From: Rhexocercosporidium sp. MPI-PUGE-AT-0058
Lineage: Eukaryota > Ascomycota > Leotiomycetes > Helotiales
DNA: 64,000 nt
NCBI GenBank assembly: GCA_020746875.1
Contig: JAGTJL010000011.1
Span: 1-64,000, forward strand
Direction of reading: 5' to 3'
Position numbers and translations under genes: made by a program
The notes under the pieces: model-generated
Told to the model about the DNA's origin: nothing
Seen by the model: the letters and a program-made list of their open reading frames with translations, nothing else
Database searches by the model: none
Shown: piece after piece, positions 12,101-22,852 of the stretch
Layout of the letters: each line of letters begins with the position of its first letter
How positions within the stretch are numbered: the stretch's first letter is position 1

Positions 12101-13700
12101 TAATCCTTAATTATAATTTAATTTAAAGCCTTATAATCGATATATAATCGAAGGCCACTATCTTTTTTTACTATAAATAAAATAAGAGCTCTAGTTAAGC
12201 TTTTACTTTTCCTTATTTATCCTTTAGCTTCAAAGGATTTAAGGTAACTCCGGAGAACCTCCAGTTCCGTCTCGAAGAGGTTATAAATTAAAGAGTATAA
12301 GGGCTTCGCACACAGTTCTAGGTCGATGGCATGCTGGCGGCCTTATAGCGAGGGCAACTCGTTCCCTCTCTTTTTTAAAAAGACGTCTTTAAATCTACAA
12401 TATTATTATAAAATAATAAGTATATCGTCGGCGTTTAGTAGGCGCGCTATATTAAGGCTAGGCATTATAGCGTACACGGGCGACTCTTTTTTATTAATAA
12501 CTTATATAAACTCTTTAAGTCTTATAATATTAAGGTTATAAATATTATTTAATCGATATAAGTATTTTATTATTTAGTTTTAAAACTAATTTAAAAGTTA
12601 ATTTCTTTTAGCCAAGGCCATCTTAAAATTAAGTCCACACTCGGCATATTAATAACTCTTAGCCAGAGTATATCTAGTTTTATTTATCCAAGTGTATTTA
12701 TAATCTCTACTTAAGCGAGAGCTGTACCGTAGACGACACTTTTATTACTAAAAAGGATTTAAAATGTCTTTAATCCTTCGTCAATAAGTTACAAATCACA
12801 CTCCTTTATTATAAGTCTTAAGACAAAATTGTCTTTTACTCTACTATTAATCAGGGCCACTAACGTCTTTCACTCTTTATTTAATAAAATCTTTAATTAT
12901 ATTTCTATCCTTTTACTTATTAATCTTAATAAAGACGTAAAGACTACCGCAAGTCAGGCGCTCTTTTAGCGTTTGTCCTTAAACTCGCCAATATTAGTCT
13001 TTAGGCATTTATTAACGTAATAGCCGAGTTTATAATATAAATAATATTTAACTTTCGACTTATAACTTCTCTTCTTACCTTTTTTAATTAAGATTTTATT
13101 TAGGTTAATTTTATTAAATTGCTCTGGCCGGGAATTGTCTCGCTTTTCGCTAGCTCTTCGTAAAGGCTTACGAAAAAGTTCCTCTTTCTTATTCTTTAAT
13201 TTTCTTTACCTTTTATTATTCTCTTTTGCCAAATTATAAGTTTCTTAAAAGGCGACAGCGAAAATGACTTCTTTATAAGTTTATAATTTATTAGCTTATC
13301 CACTTTTGATAATCTTTTAGCGAGTTTTAGGCCGAATTTTATTAAAGAGAATGTCTTGTAGTTAACGCTTTATAAAAGGCTCGAGGTATTTCTTTAATCT
13401 CTTTAAGTAATTAATAAATTCACGAATAGGCTGGCTAACTTTTTGTCGGGCTATTTCATAAGCCTAAGAGTTAGTTACCTTTCTTAAGACGAAGAGTAGC
13501 TAGAGATTTTTTAAAAACTCTTTATAATCTTCTTAAGTCATTATATTGAGTTTCTCTAAGGTTTACTTCTTAAATCTTTCTTAGGCATTTGCCGGTTCTT
13601 TACGAAACAGTATTACCGCTTATTTAATCTTAATTATATTGGTCGGAAATCCTTTGAAATCGTAATTAAAAACACGGTTATAAGCCTATAAATATTCTAT
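9140..13700 (-). pseudogene. gag-pol of chromovirus C (gag, PR, RT, RNase H, IN, chromodomain)
   Basis: Minus-strand remnants in order. A gag-like stretch (13680-13250) includes SQPIREFINYLKRLKKYLEP. Reverse transcriptase lies at about 12230-11760 (LRIDYRALN-like start, then the catalytic region at 11836-11847 reading Y-F-N-N instead of Y-x-D-D). RNase H and its linker lie at about 11330-10950 (ARWALELFKYDFVIVYKRGK). The integrase core and its C-terminal part lie at about 9970-9660 (NEARYGMSLDFR). A chromodomain lies at about 9330-9140 (KGFGLAHNF preceded by IKSKK.YFIK). Stops interrupt every domain, mostly at former Gln and Trp codons. A working element needs the two Asp residues that here are Asn, so no reverse transcription is possible. 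Confidence 0.85.
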
Positions 13701-14135
13701 AAGTTCTTGGTAACTCTTTCTTTTATATTCCGAAGGGATTATATATTTGCCCTTTTCTCGGCGTAAAGCCCGGGATTCGTCGGCTATTATTAAGAGGCTC
13801 CTTATATTACTTCCGTTATTTATAAGAGTTTTTAATTTAGTAAGTTAAAGGAGTTAAACTCTTGCTACTATTTTAAGAAAGTATTGCGTAAAATCGTCGC
13901 CGTACATCCGATAATGCTTAGCGATAAGGCTGTCGAGGACATTGTTCCGCTTCTTAAGGGCCCGAAGTTATTCTTGTATCACGATAATATTATTTACTAA
14001 CGTATTTCTAGCGATTCTCTAATATCTTAAGGTATTTAATCGTTGTTCTTGTCGACTTAAGGCTGCCGTTAATAATCTTCTAGTTTAAACTATTATATAA
14101 TAGTTAAGCCAACGGTAAGAGAATAGTAATTAAAA

Positions 14136-14325
14136 TGTAATAATTACTAATACGTTAAGGTGACTATAACATAATAAAATAACTAAAGAAGCGCTATAGA
14201 CTCGTTAATAATATTTAAATTTATATAAAAGCTAATTATTAAAGAGGGAAGATTACCTCTTCCCCCTCACTGTCTTTATGAGGGCAGTGATTACGCAATC
14301 AGCGCTAAGAGCACAGACTATTACA
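14136..14325 (-). repeat. 5' LTR of chromovirus C
   Basis: 190 bp, starts TGTAATAATTACT and ends TTACA, followed by the target duplication TTTAT. It pairs with 7870-8059 and is more C-to-T converted than that copy, for example CACTGGCACG there reads TACTAATACG here. Confidence 0.9.
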
Positions 14326-15575
14326 TTTATAAGTAATATTATTAAAGGCTTTATTTATAATAAAAGGTTATTCTTTTAAACGGGGAATAAAGTACTCCGT
14401 CTACTAGTGCTTCCTTTGCTAGTTTTATTTAATAATAATAAAGGAATTAATTTATATTAAGTTAGTGTTTACAACGGCATTATATTCTTTAAGGATTTTT
14501 AAATGCTTATTAGTTTATTAAATGTGTTTGACGCGGTAATACTGTCGTCGTCCTACGTCATAATTGGCTTATTTATAAAAGTAATTTATAAAAAGTAAAA
14601 ACGCTGTAGCTCCTTATTATAGGCTTCTTCTCTTTCGCCTATTATATTTAAACTTTTTATTAGTCGCTTTTCTAGTAATCTTAATTTCTTATTAGTTCTG
14701 GCTTTTTTCCGACCGCAATTTAATTAAAATTTTTATAATCTTTGCTTTATATTCGTCTTTCTTAAGATTCGCCTCTTATTCGTTTATTTAAATTTACTTA
14801 ATTTGCGCGGCGGCTTCGGTATCTTTATTAATTAAAGGTAATTAAGTCGGTAATAAGGAAATCGGTCGCAGGTTTTATAAAATATCGCTCGACTGGACGT
14901 TGTTATTTATAGGTATTCGAATATCGGAACTCGTTCGAATTCCGCTAAGAAGAGTATCGGTCGGTACGTTTAGGTGAAGGGGCTCGTAAGCAATAAAAGA
15001 AGCTAAATTAATAATTTGACTTAACGCCTGCCGCGACTAATAATATAAACGTAGCTTACTCGCTCTCGCAGCTTTTATTATATTTAAATCGGTTTTATGC
15101 TTTTTAAGCTTACCGATGCGTTTTTTTAAAAATTAATTTAAAGTTATTAAAATAAATATAAAGAAGGAAGTAGTTTTTTAAGCACTCGTTTAAGATTAAA
15201 AAATAACTTCGATTCGGTTAGCGCTATTCTCTTGCCCGTTATATAAAATTAAATAAGTTTATAACTTAATTAATCTCGCTATTAAGGTTTAAATAAGTAT
15301 ATGTAATTATATATTCTTTATAATAATATTTAAGGTTATTTAATCTTTTTATTATATTTATAATTAATTATATTAGGCATAAGTAAAGTAAGATTAAAAA
15401 ATAACCTTAATTAAAAAAGCGGTGACTTGCCGGCAGTACCGGGCTTCTCGCTAAATCGGGAAGCGTAACACTATAATATTATCCTTTAATTAATTATATT
15501 TCCTATTATAACGTTTATACCGTAATATAAATAAGTATAGTATTGCTTTTAAGTAATTTTAAATAGAAAACATAC
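14326..15575. other. AT-rich RIP-like spacer, no gene seen
   Basis: Continues the AT-rich subtelomeric composition. I found no frame that stays open and no paired repeats. A short GC-rich patch at about 15417-15470 contains a hairpin with arms GCTTC/GAAGC. Confidence 0.6.
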
Positions 15576-15579
15576 TTTA

Positions 15580-15755
15580 AATCCCAAATCCCATCCTGAC
15601 CCTTACCCTATATTCCCCTTTCATAACCCCTACCTCGATAAGCCTAGCCCTAACCCTGACGCGAGGCGGAGCCGACCGGACCCGTCCCGGCACCCGTTCC
15701 CGCGACCCGTTCCCGCGACCCGCTGCCCGTTCCCGCGACCCTAACCCTGCTATGC
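15580..15755. repeat. GC-rich subtelomere boundary with interstitial telomere-like units
   Basis: Base composition switches abruptly here. The block carries CCCTAACCCTGA (about 15648-15659) and CCCTAACCCTGC (about 15739-15750), in the same orientation as the terminal telomere. Between them is a short tandem array of CCCGTTCCCGCGA-like units (about three copies, 15690-15738). Degenerate telomere-like strings also occur just before (ACCCTTACCCTA). It separates the RIPped terminal block from normal-composition DNA, and may record a former chromosome end or a healing event. Confidence 0.75.
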
Positions 15756-16076
15756 CAGATTGGTCCAGCTTCGGCGCAAGTTTGCCGAAGTGCGCTATAC
15801 TATGTTGGGTAATCGCGACCTCACTTCATCACTGACAGCTGGAGATAAATAAGCAGATAAATGAGCAGGTAGATAGGAAAATAGAGGAGTTACTAGTGTA
15901 TTAAGCAAGACAACCACTCCTTCGTCCTTTCCCTTTGTTATTAGCAAGGTACAACATTTGCATCACGATAATGCAGTCTTACTTCTAAATATAGCGTAAA
16001 GTTCACTAGCAAGGTTAAAAAGAATCAAATCAGATAGTGATAGCAATTTGACTATATATATGAAATGGAATGCGAT
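15756..16076. other. Intergenic, nothing recognised
   Basis: Normal base composition, with no open frame of note and no repeat pair seen. It lies downstream of the ankyrin fragment. Confidence 0.5.
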
Positions 16077-16452
16077 CTAGCTTGACGGATGCACTAACCC
16101 TAGTTCTCGGAGCTTGATGCCGTATATAATCTGCGCATATCGTTTGAAATGCTGCAAGTGTTCGAGAACAAGTCTTTGAAACTCTTCTATTAGGCGACAA
16201 CCTTCTATCGTAGCTTTTGGATCTCGTCCTTTGAGATGATTGCGCTAGTGCCTAAGGATTACCATACGAACCAAGCTCAAGCAGAATCTCCATGATCTCT
16301 ATCAGGCCACCTTTAGCGAACGGAATCCCAGTCCAAGATGGTTCAGAAACGTTCATATGCTGGCCCAAGGGCTCGACAACTTTAACGTGGCCGCCTTTGG
16401 CTGCACGATCCAGGCGCTGGTGCGAAGTTTTCATTTTGACATGCGGCATGAA
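16077..16452 (-). pseudogene. Ankyrin-repeat protein, C-terminal fragment, broken
   Basis: On the minus strand a 65-codon frame (16449-16252) contains an ankyrin-type helix pair. KGGHVKVVEPLGQH and GLIEIMEILLELGSYGNP fit the xGHxxVVxxLLxxGA pattern, with KGG and EILLELG in the expected places. It stops at 16252. A second frame continues with a coherent C-terminus, EEFQRLVLEHLQHFKRYAQI, ending at 16077. The two need a frame change between about 16255 and 16215 because stops block both frames there. No start or upstream repeats are visible beyond 16452, so this is a decayed fragment. Ankyrin proteins are commonly multi-copy in fungal subtelomeres. Confidence 0.55.
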
Positions 16453-16499
16453 AGGTTGTCGTCAGGCAGCCAAACCCTCGCCTTCAAAGCTTGGGGTGG

Positions 16500-17248
16500 C
16501 GCCTTAAGACTTTATACGTAATAAGTTATAAGGGGTTCGAGCCCGCGTAAAACAGCGACTAAACCCGCCGAAAATAGCAGGTCCAATATTACGATCTCGC
16601 GTAATTATACTTGTTTAGCTGTCCTTAAAGTTCATAAAACTCTTTTTTCGCAAAGCAATGTTTAAGTAAGGAAGATTTATTATAGTTATAAGCGCGAAAG
16701 TAATACATAAAGAAAATGGGTTTTTAGTCGCCTCTTAGCCTCTTTTTAACTTCATTTGTCGATCTGAGACGTAACTAATAGTGAAAGACTGAGATCTCAG
16801 CTTGCTTTTAGTTTTAAATATTAATTTGGTCTTATAAGTCGTCAGCTGTATTTATAATAAACTCTTAGTTAGTTTTAGCTATTATTTTGTAACTATTAAA
16901 CTAATAGTGGCTTTTTATATTAAGGTTAAAATTCTGGAGAGAATTTATTTTATTTTATATAATAATAACTTTATTTTAACGATATAATTATTATATCGTG
17001 ATTTTAGTAAAGATTTTAGTGATTCTAACTCGTGCGCACGTAGTAGCTGCACCTACTATTGGAATTTATACTTAAAAAAGATAAGCGGTAACTAAAACGG
17101 GTATAAATGCCGTAAACCTTAACCTTAATTAAGCGAACTTATTCAAAACTATAGTAGTTAACATATTATTCAAATTAATTAATTATATTTGAATTAAATT
17201 AATAAATCAAATTATTTAAAATATTGGCCCCAGTAGCGCTAATATTCA
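16500..17248. other. AT-rich intergenic patch
   Basis: A roughly 0.7-kb AT-rich stretch inside the gene island, with RIP-like appearance (TTAATTAAT, TATAATTATTATATC). A palindrome, GATATAATTATTATATC, lies near 16980. No gene is supported. The first 50 bases contain a tRNA B-box-like GGTTCGAGCCC, discussed under rejected items. Confidence 0.5.
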
Positions 17249-18634
17249 TTATATACAAAGCAAAAATCCAACAATCACGGCCAACGATCCCGTGGCTCCG
17301 TACACGGGGCCAATCAAACGGCCATCGCTTGTTGTCAACTGGGTAAAAACAGGAACAGCGTTTGTATAAGTGCTAGTGAAACTAACACCATTCGTGACGC
17401 CCGTAGACGTTATTACTGCCTCGCTACTTGAACCAGTGGCGGTGTGTAGAGGTGAAAGTCCCGGTAGCTCATCGTTTGGTGTTGACGTTCCTGATACGGC
17501 CGTTGCTGAAGCTGTCGATTGATCACTCTGTAGTCGTTGAGATAGATTTTCGGGGGACAATAACGAGGTCATCGAGCCGTCGGGAAGGGCTTGTTGTGAT
17601 CCCGTTTGCTCAACCGGTGGTTGAACGTTAGGGATACTACTTGATGGAGGTAGAGGAGCTGGGGGATTCGGTTCTGGAATTGGAGCTAGGGCGGACGATG
17701 GGGACGGAAGATTGGGAACTGGAGATGGAGGATTTGGTACCACGGGCGGTGGAGTCGGGCTTGGCGAAGCTGGAGGTCCAGGTGGTGGTGGTGGCGAAAC
17801 ATCAGGGGCAACCGAGGAAGTTGTAATATCCCCAGCTTCAAATGACGTCGAAGTATGCGTCAGGAATTGTGCGGTCCAATGCGGAATAACCGGTGATGTG
17901 ATCGTTAGCACGCATTCCCGGATCGGTACTACCTCTGTGTAAAACCCGGCAACATTGCCTAACTGAATTTCATCTGTGACCGGCAAGAAGTAGAGACCTT
18001 TTGTGTCATCTGTGATTGTGGTATTGCCTGACTCGTAGACTGGGAATGAAACTGACGGCTGTGGAGGGAAAGTGGTCAATGAGCCGATCGATGGACTTTT
18101 CGCAGTGAGACAGGAAGTGCTGTTTGTCGCTAGGGTACCATTCCAGGTATAAGCGTCCACATACGCATTGAACTCCGAGGGGAAAGCTCTGTTCAAGTCA
18201 GCCACAATTATAGATTTGGCTTAAAGTTAGTCTAACAAATCTGTCGATAGAGTCTGCCCGAAGCGTGTGTATGTTATTCGTTGAGTAACCGTTCCCTCCG
18301 GGTTCGTGGGGGGCAAGGTATAACCATCAGGCAGTGAGTTGAATAACGTGGTGATTCTCGAGGTGTTCGCATTCGTGTTTACTATTGTCACCACTGTAGC
18401 GGCAACAATGGTAGTGTTGACCATTCTTTGCTCCCAACCGAAGGCCTTGCCACGACTCGCAGAAACAGAGCAGTTGGAAATGCTGCAGATAGATTCCGTG
18501 GGGCTCACAAAAGGAGTCACAACTTGCCCTGCAAGAAGCCAGTAAGTTAAATGATGTGCTGAATGACGAATGAGCGTACCGGTGATTGAGGTTGCAAAGA
18601 TTAGCAAAGTTCCAGCACTTCGAAGCAGAGACAT
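17249..18634 (-). CDS. Proline-rich secreted or surface protein, possibly GPI-anchored
   Basis: Two minus-strand open stretches lie in the same frame: 18634-18227 (135 codons) and 18226-17249 (about 318 codons). The N-terminus has a hydrophobic signal-like segment (LLRSAGTLLIFATSITGTLI). The middle has paired Cys (CSISNCSV) and several N-x-S/T sites. A long Pro/Ser/Pro-Pro spacer follows (PPPPPGPPASPSPTPPPVV), then a Ser/Thr-rich stretch. The last residues, LAVIVGFLLCI, are a short hydrophobic tail of the kind that directs GPI attachment. This architecture suggests a cell-wall or plasma-membrane protein, but no enzyme domain is seen. Two TAA codons (near 18229-18221) separate the halves without changing frame. 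They are either inside an intron whose branch-like GACTAAC lies at the junction, or CAA-to-TAA mutations. The gene is divergent from the membrane-protein gene at 19248. Confidence 0.6.
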
Positions 18635-19247
18635 AATGGCTAGAAGTTTAGCTCCTTACAAAACAACCCGATTTACGCTGTACACAGACTTGACACGTTC
18701 AAAGCTCTCTTCGCCAGCTGCAAGGACACCCGCATACAGAGCTCGCTCTTATGCAATCCTCTCGCCCTTACCTGGCGTCTGGCAGCCTTGAGATGATGGT
18801 TCAGGCCGATTCGGATCGGAGGGTTACACGTAATGGTGGCTTTCCTACCGTGACACGAAAGAAAGCCTTGCAAAGTCTTGATCAGGCATGGAAACCCTGG
18901 GCGGAGCTGAAAACTGATATGATTCTCCAATGACGTGCGGAGTGGCTTTTCATTGCTTGACAGCTATGCACGATAATACAAGCCACTTCTTATGATGTGT
19001 TGTAGAATTGTAGCACGGGTTGCGTTTGTGAGAGCCAGTGACTGAAACGGATAGCTTTGATTGGCCAGATCGAGGAACAGCTCCTTCGTATAATGCGCCT
19101 CTTTAGCGACCCGTGCGCCACACTTTTCAGCTGTAGAGCCTCGCGGACTTTTACAAGTCAAAGCTAAGGGTATATTTTCGCAGCCGTCTATTCGCACGTA
19201 TTTCTATTCTTCACAGGAATACATTAAGCATTTCCAAAACACAAAAC
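18635..19247. promoter_or_regulatory. Divergent intergenic region
   Basis: 613 bp between the start of the minus-strand surface-protein gene and the plus-strand membrane-protein gene, with normal base composition. It must hold the promoters of both. I see no clear TATA box or named binding site. Open frames inside it are short and overlap on both strands, so I treat them as chance. Confidence 0.4.
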
Positions 19248-21176
19248 ATGGAACTTCATAGAGACAAGGTTAAGCGCCGATCGGCACTCGATCAAAACCG
19301 GATTCCCGAACCCCTTTCTAGGACAAAGCCGGAACCCATCGAAGAAAATGGGCCTCCCTCGGCTCCTCAATCCAAATTTTCGCACTTCTTGTCCCCTCTC
19401 TTACTCGCTATCTTGACAACTGGAATATTTGGACTCACAGCGTGGTATGCCAATGCTGCGTTCTCCGCCGAGCTAACAAATAACGCAACGAACGCACTGC
19501 ATACGGTATTCAGTGGTCAATTTGGGTCTGCGATTGCTGTCCTGCGGATCTTGCAGGGCTTGCTCGCAACGTTGACTACTGTCGCTTTGTCCAATACATT
19601 CGAAGCAATACAATGGGCGCTTATCAGTGACGGCAGCGGTATTGGCTGTCTCAAATTGCTTGCAATATCGCCAGTAAACGGAGTATTGGGGACTCTTGGA
19701 TTGCTATTTGACACCCAGCCGAGAATTGTGGAGAGGAGCTGGGCAGTACTGAGGTATGTCTCTCGAAATCTGTATAACTTCTTAACTTACGGTAATCAGA
19801 TTAACTACTATCGTTGCTACCTGGCTTGCTGGAATACTGCTATTTAGTGGGTGTCAACATTTAAAGCTGGTGGTCAACACTGATGCAGCATTTAGTAAAG
19901 ACTTCGTTACGAACAGAGTATGATCCGACGTACACTTACGAGGTCACAGCTGGTATCGGAGCGTTCAATGGATCTTACGTCCGCTCATTTCTGGATGACC
20001 TTCGGAATAGCCAGCCAGGGTATAACAGTACGATTGTGCCATTCAACTTGATGGCTATGTCTTACAACCTTGTTGGAAACCCCATGCAGGCAACTATTGC
20101 TGAACCGGTAGATGATTCATGTGGAGGTGTTACCAATCCATGTGATTCTTATCTATTTACGGGTGGCATTTCTATGACGACACCTTGGGCGCCAACGGAC
20201 CATCCTTCCTCCCCTTTGATCAATATCTATGATTTACCTGCAGTCCAATTTGACTTCAAACGGGATATCGGCAATATTCACGTCTTCTCGGATAACGAAT
20301 GTGGATTATACGGTTCTGATGGAACTCTGGTTGGTGTTCGCTTGTGCATTTCTGAAGATACGAAGAGGGCTGGATCTTATCTAGCTGGCACGCGTTGTCA
20401 TTCCTTCGTTGAGATTCAGGATACTAACTCTGACAGGAATTTACGTTTGCACAAATGGCATCAGCAACGGCGAATGTCTTACTTCTACTCCTGCGCCGAA
20501 CTTGACCACCACCTTTTCAATATTCAAACGCAAAGCCAGTATAGTTACGTCCCGCTTAAATTACACCATTGTGTCCGTCCTCGAAGTCGGTGAACCAAAT
20601 ATCTCCAACAGTATCGATCTTCCATCATACCGTCTAGCTATGGACTGGCTCCTCGATTTTAATGCCTCTGGTACTCCAGCCCCATCTTCGATTGCTGGAG
20701 TGTTCTGGAGCGCTCCAGACCAGCTCGGCAGCAGGTACTGGTCAAGCGAGCTCTACAATGTCCTGAAGAGTCTGCTCGTCTTCCCCATCTGGCAGTTCAA
20801 CCCGAACAACTTTGGGAATACCCAGCTTGCCGCAAGAGAGATCATCTCGGGCTTGCCTTCCGAGTTCTATACCACCGCGTCAGTCGTGAAGCCGTACACG
20901 CGGATTGTGATTGATCGGTCCATGTTCATCAGTTTCACGGCCTTCGAAGGTGCAATGTTGCTTTTTATCTGGCTGGTGCCCCTTTGGCTTTGCCTTTCTC
21001 GAAGACGACTGCCTAGGACATCATCGTATCCGTTGACTGACTTTATGTTCAAATCCTCGGTGGTGTCTGGAACTTCTCTGGATGATTTGTCGAGACGAAT
21101 GCTCTTTGCCAGCGACAAAGAGACCCGATCTATTCTAAAGGATGTTTTAATCTCCGGTTCTAGAAACGATTACTAA
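19248..21176 (+). CDS. Multi-spanning fungal membrane protein, four exons, 594 aa
   Basis: Exons 19248-19753, 19800-19846, 19896-20387 and 20437-21176 join into 595 codons including stop. Intron 1 has donor GTATGT and acceptor ATCAG. Intron 2 has donor GTGGGT, branch CTGAT and acceptor TTTAG. Intron 3 (49 nt) has an unusual GC donor (GCACGC), branch CTAAC and acceptor GACAG. The protein has a charged N-terminal tail, hydrophobic segments at about residues 47-70, 95-123 and 169-184, a roughly 320-residue outside-type domain with N-glycosylation sites and paired Cys, and a last membrane segment at about 511-535 (FEGAMLLFIWLVPLWLCL). From memory this resembles a widespread but uncharacterised ascomycete membrane-protein family, in which motifs like LNYTIVSVLEV, FYTTASVVKPYTRIV and SSYPLTDFMFK recur. 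Function is unknown. Base composition is normal and there are no internal stops, so it looks intact if the GC-AG intron is spliced. Confidence 0.8.
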
Positions 21177-22319
21177 ATAATGGAATGCTTCAGTTTACAT
21201 AACGTGAGAAATATGTATAAATATTCGAGCACATTCGTAAACAAAAATTTTAATGAACCTCGCAAGAAGAGCAATCACAAACCCCACCCGCTCTTGCGTT
21301 ATCAACTGTGAGATATGACTGGATCAAGAACCGAAGATCCGCTGCTTACTGCAGGCCACATCCGACACTTATGCTCACGGAGGGCAATATCAACCACAAA
21401 TTCGTCCCACTACAATAACTGCACGGTAAATTACCTAATCAGCAAGTTAGTCAGAGCGCTAGATCGCATGATAGTCCAAAAACGAGTTAGTCGGGCAACC
21501 GTTAAAATCCCTAGGACCTTACGTCAATTACAGTCGCCCGCTTCTCTAGATGCTCAAATTAATAGTACATCTCTGACTTACACTTCAGCCCTACGAGTAT
21601 TTGTATCAGTAATACTGTTCATACCTAATAAACGAACGACGAGTTCATATAATTGTCCTAATCAGTAGGGAGGAGATATAAGTTACGTTGCGACGAATGC
21701 AGGAGGAAGAAAGTAAAGGTGTGTGCTTCTTCTTGGTGTTGAGCCGCACCTATCTAATGTAGTTTCTATATAGTGCGGAGCCGAAGCTCTTTACTACTTG
21801 CGGTGCTTGGAGAGTAGCATCAAGTGCCCCGGGCATAATTCAGCAGTAGGGTTTGTGTAAGGTTCTCCCTAATTGTCATATAGATGTTCCATAAGTTGAT
21901 CTTAAACTATCTATGCAATCAAAAGGGCCAAAGAAATAAGGCTTTGGTTTTAAACCTGCCCCAAGAACACTAAAAGCCTCACTTAAACGACTAAAAAATT
22001 CCGCCAGAGATTTCACAATGACTATGACAACTATTGGGAACACTGCTGCCATCATTCAGTCTTAGCTAACTATGCCACCAGAAACTTCCGCAATTAATAC
22101 TTTCCAGATATGCCAACCTCGCCCAACTTCTTTACATTAATAATAGTAAACGGCTTCGGCATCGCGGCGCACTTGTTATACTTAAAGAGACTAATTTATA
22201 GCTATAACTCTCGCTGTATTTAAGCTCGCCGAATTTATTTAATCTAATAGATTTAGTATAAAAGTAAGTTTTAAGATACGGTATTTGTATACTTATTAAT
22301 AAGATTAACGTCTCACTCT
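21177..22319. other. Intergenic; no supported gene
   Basis: Normal composition up to about 22140, then AT-rich towards the MITE. A 117-codon plus-strand frame at 21315-21668 has no domain, signal or conserved look, and I do not annotate it. The sequence just after the stop of the membrane-protein gene would hold its terminator. Confidence 0.5.
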
Positions 22320-22327
22320 ATTATTCC

Positions 22328-22844
22328 CAGGGTGGGAATTAATTAAATTAAATTAAATTAACCATAGTTACTTTAAATTAAGCTTAAGTAACTTAATGGT
22401 TAATCATATTTTAATTTAATTTAATTAAAGTAACTTAATTATGACTTGATTAAAGGTCACATAATTTAAGGAGGGGTGCCAAGGTAAGAAAGATAACCTT
22501 AAACTAGCGTACGCGATTATTAGCCAATAGATAAGGATTTATCTTATCTTAACTTTAAGAACTTTAAGACTTTTAAAAATTATAAATTATAACTAATTAA
22601 TTCTTTAATGTTTGATTACTTATTAAAAATATATTAATAGTACAAATAAGCTTATAAATAATAAAGAATATTATATATTGAAATTTTAATAGAATAACTT
22701 AAATATAATTATAATAAGAAATTAAGTAAAAGATTAGGTAATTAATTGAGTGAAATTTAAGTTACTTTAATTTAATTAAGTCAAGTTGTTACTCAAATTT
22801 TAATTTTAGTTAATTAAAATAACTTAATTTTTTCTCCCACCCTG
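22328..22844. mobile_element. hAT-type MITE, 517 bp
   Basis: Terminal inverted repeats begin CAGGGTGGGA on both sides (22328-22337, and its complement at 22835-22844), followed by looser AT-rich inverted similarity. The element is flanked by a perfect 8-bp direct duplication, ATTATTCC (22320-22327 and 22845-22852). An 8-bp target duplication and a CAGGG terminus are hallmarks of the hAT superfamily. The interior is AT-rich and non-coding, with repeated subterminal motifs related to AAGTAACTTAA and TTACTTTAA in both orientations, as hAT transposases need. It is non-autonomous: there is no transposase frame, so it would depend on one encoded elsewhere. Confidence 0.85.
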
Positions 22845-22852
22845 ATTATTCC

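Larger units (their letters stand above)
7870..14325 (-). mobile_element. Ty3/Gypsy chromovirus C, complete but RIP-inactivated
   Basis: A 6,456-bp LTR retrotransposon on the minus strand. Identical-length LTRs (190 bp each) start TGTAATAAT and end TTACA, and are flanked by the 5-bp target duplication TTTAT (7865-7869 and 14326-14330). Coding order on the minus strand is gag, protease, reverse transcriptase, RNase H, integrase, chromodomain, which is the chromovirus order. A polypurine tract, AAGAAGGGAGATA on the minus strand, lies just inside the left LTR. Many stops and a destroyed RT active site show that it is dead. The two LTRs differ at many C/T and G/A positions, so RIP acted after insertion. 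Confidence 0.9.

Noticed and set aside
16494..16545. tRNA or SINE-like promoter: GTGGCGCCTTAAGAC (A-box-like) followed by GGTTCGAGCCC (B-box-like)
   Set aside because: No cloverleaf can be folded: the T-stem has only about three pairs and no acceptor stem matches. At most a decayed tRNA-derived fragment.
17428..17942. Several plus-strand frames rich in Gly, Glu and Val
   Set aside because: They are the antisense of the proline-rich tract in the minus-strand gene.
21315..21668. 117-codon plus-strand frame
   Set aside because: No domain, signal or neighbour support; composition and lack of introns fit chance in normal-GC DNA.
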